Shown here in pieces: positions 6,349-9,294 of a stretch of DNA of 9,294 bases. The DNA is taken from positions 1 through 9,294 of the forward strand of contig JANXPS010000096.1 in the NCBI GenBank assembly GCA_025357175.1, written 5' to 3'. Made by a program: the position numbers and the translations under genes. Below the pieces are notes generated by a model that searched no databases, had not been told where the DNA came from, and saw only the letters and a list, made by a program, of their open reading frames with translations. Every line of letters starts with the position of its first letter. Positions within the stretch are counted from its first letter, which is position 1. The DNA is from Deltaproteobacteria bacterium. GTDB taxonomy: Bacteria; Desulfobacterota; Deferrimicrobia; Deferrimicrobiales; Deferrimicrobiaceae.

Positions 6349-7287
6349 CTATACGAACAGCGAACTGACCGAATCGTGGAAATGAATGCGCTTGATGGCC
6401 TCGCCCAGCAGGTTCGCCACCGAGAGCACCTTGATCTTCTTGCACGCCGCCTTGTCGCCCAGCGGAATCGTGTTAGCCACCACCATTTCCTGGATCTTGG
6501 AATTCTCGATCCTTTCGATGGCCGGGCCGGACAGGACCGGGTGGGTCACCGCGGCGAAAACGGCCTTGGCGCCCTTTGCAGACAGCGCGTCGGCGGCCTG
6601 CACCAGCGTGCCCGCCGTATCGACGATGTCGTCGAGCATGATGGCGGTCTTGCCTTCGACCGACCCGATGATGTTCATGATCTCGGCGACGTTGGGCGCC
6701 AGGCGCCGCTTGTCGATGATGGCCAGCGTCGTATTGAGCCGCTTGGCGAACGCCCGGGCGCGCTCGACGCCGCCCGCATCGGGCGACACCACGACGAGGT
6801 TGTCGACGTCGTAGTTGCCCTTGATGTATTCGAGAATGACCGGCGCCGCATAAAGATGGTCGACCGGAATGTTGAAGAATCCCTGGATCTGCCCCGCGTG
6901 GAGATCCATCGTGAGCACGCGGTTGACGCCCGCGGCGGTCAGCAGGTCGGCCACCAGCTTGGCCGTGATGGGTGCGCGCGGCAACACTTTCCGGTCCTGC
7001 CGGGCGTAGCCGTAATAAGGGATGACCGCATTGATCCGCGCGGCGGAAGCCCGCTTGAGCGCGTCGATCAGGATGAGCAGTTCCATCAAGGTATCGTTGG
7101 CGGGGAAGCAGGTCGGCTGGATGATGAACACGTCGGCCCCGCGGACGTTTTCGCGGATTTCGACGTTGATCTCGCCGTCGCTGAACCGCTTGGCCACCGT
7201 GGCACCCAGCGGAAGGCACAAGTGCGCGGCGATTTCCTTGGCGAGATCGGTATTTGCGTTGCCTGAGATAAGCTTGAGCCGGGTCAC
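6349..7287 (-). CDS. prs: Ribose-phosphate pyrophosphokinase (PRPP synthetase)
   Basis: Prs transfers pyrophosphate from ATP to ribose 5-phosphate to make PRPP, the precursor of purines, pyrimidines, NAD, His and Trp. The 312-residue length is typical of class I enzymes. Visible are SGNAN near the start, the ATP-binding RFSDGEINVEI segment (34-44), the flexible-loop YYGYARQDRK (91-100), MDLHAGQIQGFF (127-138) with H130, SPDAGG (168-173), KRR at 193-195 and the PRPP signature DDIVDTAGT (219-227). The start is GTG, 6 nt after AGGGG; the product begins TRLKLISGNAN, matching the family. It is the first gene of the prs-rplY-pth-rpsF series and lies behind a promoter candidate at 7330-7357. The preceding gene rpiB makes its substrate. 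Confidence 0.98.
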   Translation of the reverse strand: MTRLKLISGNANTDLAKEIAAHLCLPLGATVAKRFSDGEINVEIRENVRGADVFIIQPTCFPANDTLMELLILIDALKRASAARINAVIPYYGYARQDRKVLPRAPITAKLVADLLTAAGVNRVLTMDLHAGQIQGFFNIPVDHLYAAPVILEYIKGNYDVDNLVVVSPDAGGVERARAFAKRLNTTLAIIDKRRLAPNVAEIMNIIGSVEGKTAIMLDDIVDTAGTLVQAADALSAKGAKAVFAAVTHPVLSGPAIERIENSKIQEMVVANTIPLGDKAACKKIKVLSVANLLGEAIKRIHFHDSVSSLFV

Positions 7288-7329
7288 ACGAATCCCCTGT
7301 CCGGGAAGTTAAAACCGAAAGAGTTGAAT

Positions 7330-7357
7330 GCTATACCGGATGGGGGGCCCTTGGCAA
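7330..7357 (-). promoter_or_regulatory. Sigma-70-type promoter candidate upstream of prs
   Basis: On the - strand TTGCCA (-35, five of six consensus bases) is followed after 16 nt by TATAGC (-10, four of six), in the gap between rpiB and prs. Transcription would begin near base 7323, leaving a leader of about 35 nt before the prs GTG. The position suits a promoter for the whole prs-to-dnaB series. This is a reading by eye against the sigma-70 consensus. Confidence 0.6.
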
Positions 7358-7361
7358 GCGC

Positions 7362-7378
7362 AAAAACCGGTCGGCCGG
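7362..7378 (-). terminator. Weak terminator candidate after rpiB
   Basis: Two nt after the rpiB stop codon the - strand reads CCGG, CCGA, CCGG and then TTTTT: a 4-bp GC stem with a 4-nt loop and a five-T tract. The stem is very short, so this may be only a partial terminator, but the layout (hairpin, T tract, then the prs promoter) fits an rpiB/prs boundary. Confidence 0.3.
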
Positions 7379-7379
7379 G

Positions 7380-7835
7380 TCACGACCTGTTTCCGCGTTC
7401 CAGATCCGCCACTTTCGCCAGGCGGCGGCCGAACCGTTCGTCTCCCTTGAAACGGGCCTCCAGGAACGTCCGGACCAGATCCCACGCCAAGGCATGCCCG
7501 GTGACGCGGCCGCCCAGGCACATGACGTTCATGTCGTCGTCCTCCACCCCTTGGTGCGCGGAGAAGGAGTCGGTGATCAGGCAGGCACGCACGCCGGGCA
7601 CCTTGTTGGCCGCAACGCAGGCACCCACGCCGCTGCCGCAGATAGCCAGCCCCCGGGCGACCTCGCCGCTCGCCACCGCCCTGGCCAGGGGCACCACGAA
7701 ATCCGGATAGTCGTCTCCCGCAGCCAGCTCGCGGGCGCCGAAATCGACCACATCGAATCCGGCGGCCTCGAGCGCCGCGGCCATTTCCGCCTTCAATCCG
7801 AAACCGCCATGGTCGGCAGCCACCCCGATGCGCAT
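7380..7835 (-). CDS. rpiB: RpiB/LacAB-family sugar-phosphate isomerase, likely ribose-5-phosphate isomerase B
   Basis: RpiB interconverts ribulose 5-phosphate and ribose 5-phosphate. The 151-residue protein is full length. It begins MRIGVAADHGGFGLK with the active-site DHGG at 8-11, has DYPDF at 42-46, the phosphate loop and catalytic cysteine ICGSGVG (C66) and AANKVPGVRA (75-84). The segment that in E. coli reads SRQHNDTN instead reads GVEDDDMN (96-103), preceded by H94; the usual His is replaced by Asp. This version occurs in a known subgroup that includes EryI-type D-erythrulose-4-phosphate isomerases, so the exact substrate is less sure than the family. Two ATGs are adjacent; I chose the second because it is 5 nt from GGAGG (the first is 2 nt) and matches the family start. 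It precedes prs, which uses ribose 5-phosphate, supporting an RpiB role. Confidence 0.9.
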   Translation of the reverse strand: MRIGVAADHGGFGLKAEMAAALEAAGFDVVDFGARELAAGDDYPDFVVPLARAVASGEVARGLAICGSGVGACVAANKVPGVRACLITDSFSAHQGVEDDDMNVMCLGGRVTGHALAWDLVRTFLEARFKGDERFGRRLAKVADLERGNRS

Positions 7836-7863
7836 CATTCCCTCCCGTTGTCCGATGCGCCCG

Positions 7864-7886
7864 CTTGCGGCGCAGTTTCCCGCAAG
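7864..7886 (-). repeat. Inverted repeat / hairpin in the rpiB leader
   Basis: Bases 7864-7870 (cttgcgg) and 7880-7886 (ccgcaag) form a perfect 7-bp stem with a 9-nt loop, about 18 nt upstream of the rpiB Shine-Dalgarno sequence. It could be an mRNA leader hairpin or an operator. No T tract follows, so it is not an intrinsic terminator. The pairing is seen; the function is unknown. Confidence 0.4.
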
Positions 7887-7933
7887 AAGACGGCCCCACT
7901 GGACAAGAACGCGCGTGGCGTACGAGAGCGGTT

Positions 7934-7947
7934 GCCTGTCAACAGGC
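7934..7947 (-). promoter_or_regulatory. Inverted repeat enclosing a perfect TTGACA, upstream of rpiB
   Basis: The sequence gcctgt-ca-acaggc is a 6-bp inverted repeat with a 2-bp centre, lying between the tRNA terminator and rpiB. On the - strand it contains TTGACA, an exact sigma-70 -35 hexamer. No good -10 follows at 16-18 nt (GCCACG at 17 nt), so if this is a promoter it may need an activator. The repeat may be the operator of such a regulator. Low confidence. Confidence 0.3.
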
Positions 7948-7955
7948 TTCATATC

Positions 7956-7985
7956 AAAAAACCCTCCGGCCGGGTGGCCGAAGGG
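7956..7985 (-). terminator. Strong intrinsic terminator of the ispE-spoVG-tRNA-Gln unit
   Basis: On the - strand CCCTTCGGCC, the loop ACCC and GGCCGGAGGG form a continuous 10-bp stem (one U-G wobble), followed at once by six T residues. It begins 15 nt after the encoded CCA of the tRNA gene. This is a textbook rho-independent terminator; it separates the tRNA transcript from rpiB. Confidence 0.92.
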
Positions 7986-8000
7986 CTGCTTTTCGATCGA

Positions 8001-8074
8001 TGGTTGGGAGGGAAGGGATCGAACCTTCATTCGAGGCTTCAAAGGCCTCTGTCCTACCGTTGAACGACCTCCCA
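8001..8074 (-). tRNA. tRNA-Gln (anticodon UUG), CCA encoded
   Basis: The 74-nt - strand sequence folds as a complete cloverleaf. The acceptor stem is TGGGAGG with CCTCCCA (weak U1-A72 first pair, typical of tRNA-Gln), and the discriminator A is followed by an encoded CCA at 8001-8003. The D arm is GTTC/GGAC with loop AACGGTA, the anticodon stem GAGGC/GCCTC encloses loop CTTTGAA with anticodon TTG, the variable loop is GAAT, and the T arm is GAAGG/CCTTC with loop TTCGATC. The anticodon reads CAA and, by wobble, CAG. The gene lies 21 bp after spoVG with no promoter of its own visible, so the tRNA is probably processed from the ispE-spoVG transcript; RNase P and a terminator define its ends. Confidence 0.97.
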
Positions 8075-8075
8075 A

Positions 8076-8092
8076 CCCCAAGGGACTTGGGG
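8076..8092 (-). other. Perfect hairpin between the spoVG stop codon and the tRNA 5' end
   Basis: On the - strand CCCCAAG, TCC and CTTGGGG form a perfect 7-bp stem with a 3-nt loop, filling nearly the whole 21-bp spacer and ending one nt before tRNA base 1. No T tract follows, so it is not a terminator. It may protect the 3' end of spoVG mRNA after RNase P cuts out the tRNA, or guide that processing. The structure is seen; the role is inference. Confidence 0.5.
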
Positions 8093-8095
8093 ATA

Positions 8096-8380
8096 CTACC
8101 GGGCGACGGCTACAGCGTCAAGCGGGGTTGCTTCCCGGCCGTATTCGCCGAGCACCGCCTGCTCGATCATTTCCCGCGTCTCGTTGTTCAGCGGGTGCGC
8201 CGTGTCACGGTAGCTGCCGTCCTTGGTCTTCTTGCTCGGCATGGCCACGAACATGCCGCTGGTTCCCTGGATGACCTTGAGATCCCGGACGACGAAGCAG
8301 TCGTCGAAGATGATCGTGGCGTAGCCCTTCAGTTTATCGTTGTCGAACACCGGGTAGACCTTGACTTCCGTGATCCGCAT
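8096..8380 (-). CDS. spoVG: SpoVG family RNA-binding regulator
   Basis: SpoVG is a small protein, named for a sporulation defect in Bacillus but common in non-spore-formers, where it binds nucleic acid and acts as a post-transcriptional or transcriptional regulator. The 94-residue product has the family pattern throughout: MRITEVKVYPV, LKGYATIIFDDCFVVRDLKVIQG (17-39), the highly conserved MFVAMPSKK (43-51), YRDTAHPLNNETR (57-69) and a C-terminal helix EMIEQAVLGEY. The C-terminal tail after residue 81 is short and variable. The ATG lies 5 nt from GGAGG and 17 bp after the ispE stop codon, so the two are co-transcribed, with the tRNA-Gln gene next. No sporulation gene is seen in the window, so its role here cannot be read from context. 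Confidence 0.96.
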   Translation of the reverse strand: MRITEVKVYPVFDNDKLKGYATIIFDDCFVVRDLKVIQGTSGMFVAMPSKKTKDGSYRDTAHPLNNETREMIEQAVLGEYGREATPLDAVAVAR

Positions 8381-8397
8381 GTCCCCCTCCTCTGCCG

Positions 8398-9249
8398 TTA
8401 AATGTTTCGCGCCAGAAAAACCGTGTTGCCGCCATCGCGGGAAAGCGCCCCCAGCGCTCTCCTCGCCCCCTCTTCGGTGCGGAACAGGCCAAAGATCGCC
8501 GACCCGCTGCCGGTCATCGCCGCGGCATCCGCGCCCGCCGCAACCAGTTCCTTCCCGATCCCGTCGATCTGCGGATGGACCTCGGCCCAGGCCCGCTCGA
8601 AATCGTTCTCGAGGCATCCCGCAAGCTCGTTCCAGTCGCGGGGGGGGACGTAGTCTCCCCTCGCGGGCGGTTCCCCCGGCTCGCGCCGGAGCCGCGCGTA
8701 CCCTTCGGGCGTCGGCAATCCGAACGGCGGCTTGACGATCACGGCGTGGAAAGGAACCGTCCAATCGACCGGGGTCAACTTTTCGCCGATCCCCTCGGCC
8801 AGGGCGGCTGTCCCGACCGTGAAGAACGGCACGTCGGCGCCGACCTTCGCGGCCATCCCGCGCAGGATTTCCGGCGGAGGGTTCTTCCCCGTCAGCGCCA
8901 TCAGCCCTTTCAGCGTCGCGGCCGCGTCGGAACTGCCGCCGCCAAGCCCCGCTTCCATCGGAATCACCTTCCGGATGCGCACGTGAACTCCCGCAGGCGA
9001 CCCCGCCCACGCCATGAACAGCTCGGCGGCCCTGCCGCAACTGTTGCGCGAGTCGGACGGAACATCGCCGCGGTCCGACTCGACCCGAATCCCCCGGGGG
9101 ATCACGGACACGGTCACCGTGTCGTAAAGGGAGATGGGGACCATCAGCGAGCGGATGTGGTGATATCCGTCGGGGCGCTTTCCGTACACCTTGAGCGTAA
9201 GATTGAGTTTGGCGGGCGCGAGAAAGGAAACGCAGTTGACCGTATCCAC
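8398..9249 (-). CDS. ispE: 4-diphosphocytidyl-2-C-methyl-D-erythritol kinase IspE
   Basis: IspE is a GHMP-family kinase that phosphorylates CDP-methylerythritol in the MEP pathway to isopentenyl diphosphate. From the GTG at 9247-9249 the product has 283 residues, the usual size. Visible are APAKLNLTL (11-19) with catalytic K14, RPDGYHHIRS (25-34), the ATP-binding PMEAGLGGGSSDAAA (98-112), GADVPFF (137-143) with catalytic D139, and TGSGSAIFG (246-254). Two starts are possible: a TTG at 9262-9264 with no visible Shine-Dalgarno sequence and the GTG, which has AAAAGG 6 nt upstream. An in-frame TGA at 9274-9276 rules out anything further, so the gene is complete. It heads the ispE-spoVG-tRNA-Gln unit, at least within the window, and its promoter is probably off the right edge. 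Confidence 0.95.
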   Translation of the reverse strand: MDTVNCVSFLAPAKLNLTLKVYGKRPDGYHHIRSLMVPISLYDTVTVSVIPRGIRVESDRGDVPSDSRNSCGRAAELFMAWAGSPAGVHVRIRKVIPMEAGLGGGSSDAAATLKGLMALTGKNPPPEILRGMAAKVGADVPFFTVGTAALAEGIGEKLTPVDWTVPFHAVIVKPPFGLPTPEGYARLRREPGEPPARGDYVPPRDWNELAGCLENDFERAWAEVHPQIDGIGKELVAAGADAAAMTGSGSAIFGLFRTEEGARRALGALSRDGGNTVFLARNI

Positions 9250-9294
9250 GGGAGGCCTTTTCAAACGACGTTTTCAAGAAGAACGATATCGCCG

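Noticed and set aside
6055..7266. 403-residue open frame on the + strand opposite prs and the start of rplY
   Set aside because: Long antisense frames are expected in GC-rich DNA. The product is Arg/His/Asp-rich with no recognisable domain, and the - strand holds clear prs and rplY.
7934..7947. LexA/SOS box
   Set aside because: CTGT and ACAG are present but separated by 2 bp, not the 8 bp of the E. coli-type site, and rpiB is not an SOS gene.
7836..8081. N-terminal extension of rpiB reaching into the tRNA gene
   Set aside because: It would cross a strong terminator and the tRNA; the RpiB family start and Shine-Dalgarno sequence lie at 7835.
8096..9277. 393-residue - strand frame running through ispE into SpoVG
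   Set aside because: Only its last 94 residues are a real protein (SpoVG). The front part is an out-of-frame reading of ispE, and spoVG has its own Shine-Dalgarno sequence and ATG. It is not a fusion.
1..9294. CRISPR array, insertion sequence, integrase, toxin-antitoxin or defence genes
   Set aside because: No direct-repeat array, transposase, terminal inverted repeats or recognisable defence domains were seen; the whole window is explained by core genes. The tRNA has no integrase or duplicated 3' end beside it.

Overview
This 9.3 kb window is GC-rich bacterial chromosome, compact and almost fully coding, and every protein in it belongs to a recognisable core family. The combination ispE-spoVG-tRNA-Gln, then prs-rplY-pth-rpsF-(ssb)-rpsR-rplI-dnaB, with an NtrC-type sigma-54 activator nearby, recalls Geobacter-like (Desulfuromonadales / former Deltaproteobacteria) chromosomes. 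The placement of ssb between rpsF and rpsR is better known from Firmicutes. I infer a Desulfobacterota-like or related deep-branching lineage, not a named species.

Layout. Bases 1-1911 are on the + strand: the 3' part of a sigma-54-dependent activator (AAA+ domain plus Fis-type HTH), followed 12 bp later by a ThiD-family pyrimidine kinase. From 1913 to the right edge everything is on the - strand and is read right to left: ispE, spoVG and tRNA-Gln(UUG), closed by a strong intrinsic terminator (7956-7985); rpiB; then, behind a good sigma-70-type promoter (7330-7357), prs, rplY, pth, rpsF, ssb, rpsR, rplI and dnaB. thiD and dnaB converge with one base between their stop codons.

How it works together. 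RpiB supplies ribose 5-phosphate, which Prs turns into PRPP for nucleotide, His, Trp and NAD synthesis. L25, S6, S18 and L9 are ribosomal proteins, Pth recycles stalled peptidyl-tRNA, SSB and DnaB serve the replication fork, and IspE serves the MEP isoprenoid pathway. The cluster therefore couples translation, replication and precursor supply. Several regulatory structures are visible: a structured rpsF leader (candidate S6:S18 autoregulatory site), hairpins between rplI and dnaB, a hairpin directly before the tRNA, and an inverted repeat upstream of rpiB.

I found no mobile element, CRISPR array, defence system or exotic multi-gene system. The most useful points for a second look are the rpsF leader, the divergent RpiB active-site segment, the rplY/pth overlap with a non-ATG start, and the RNA hairpins.
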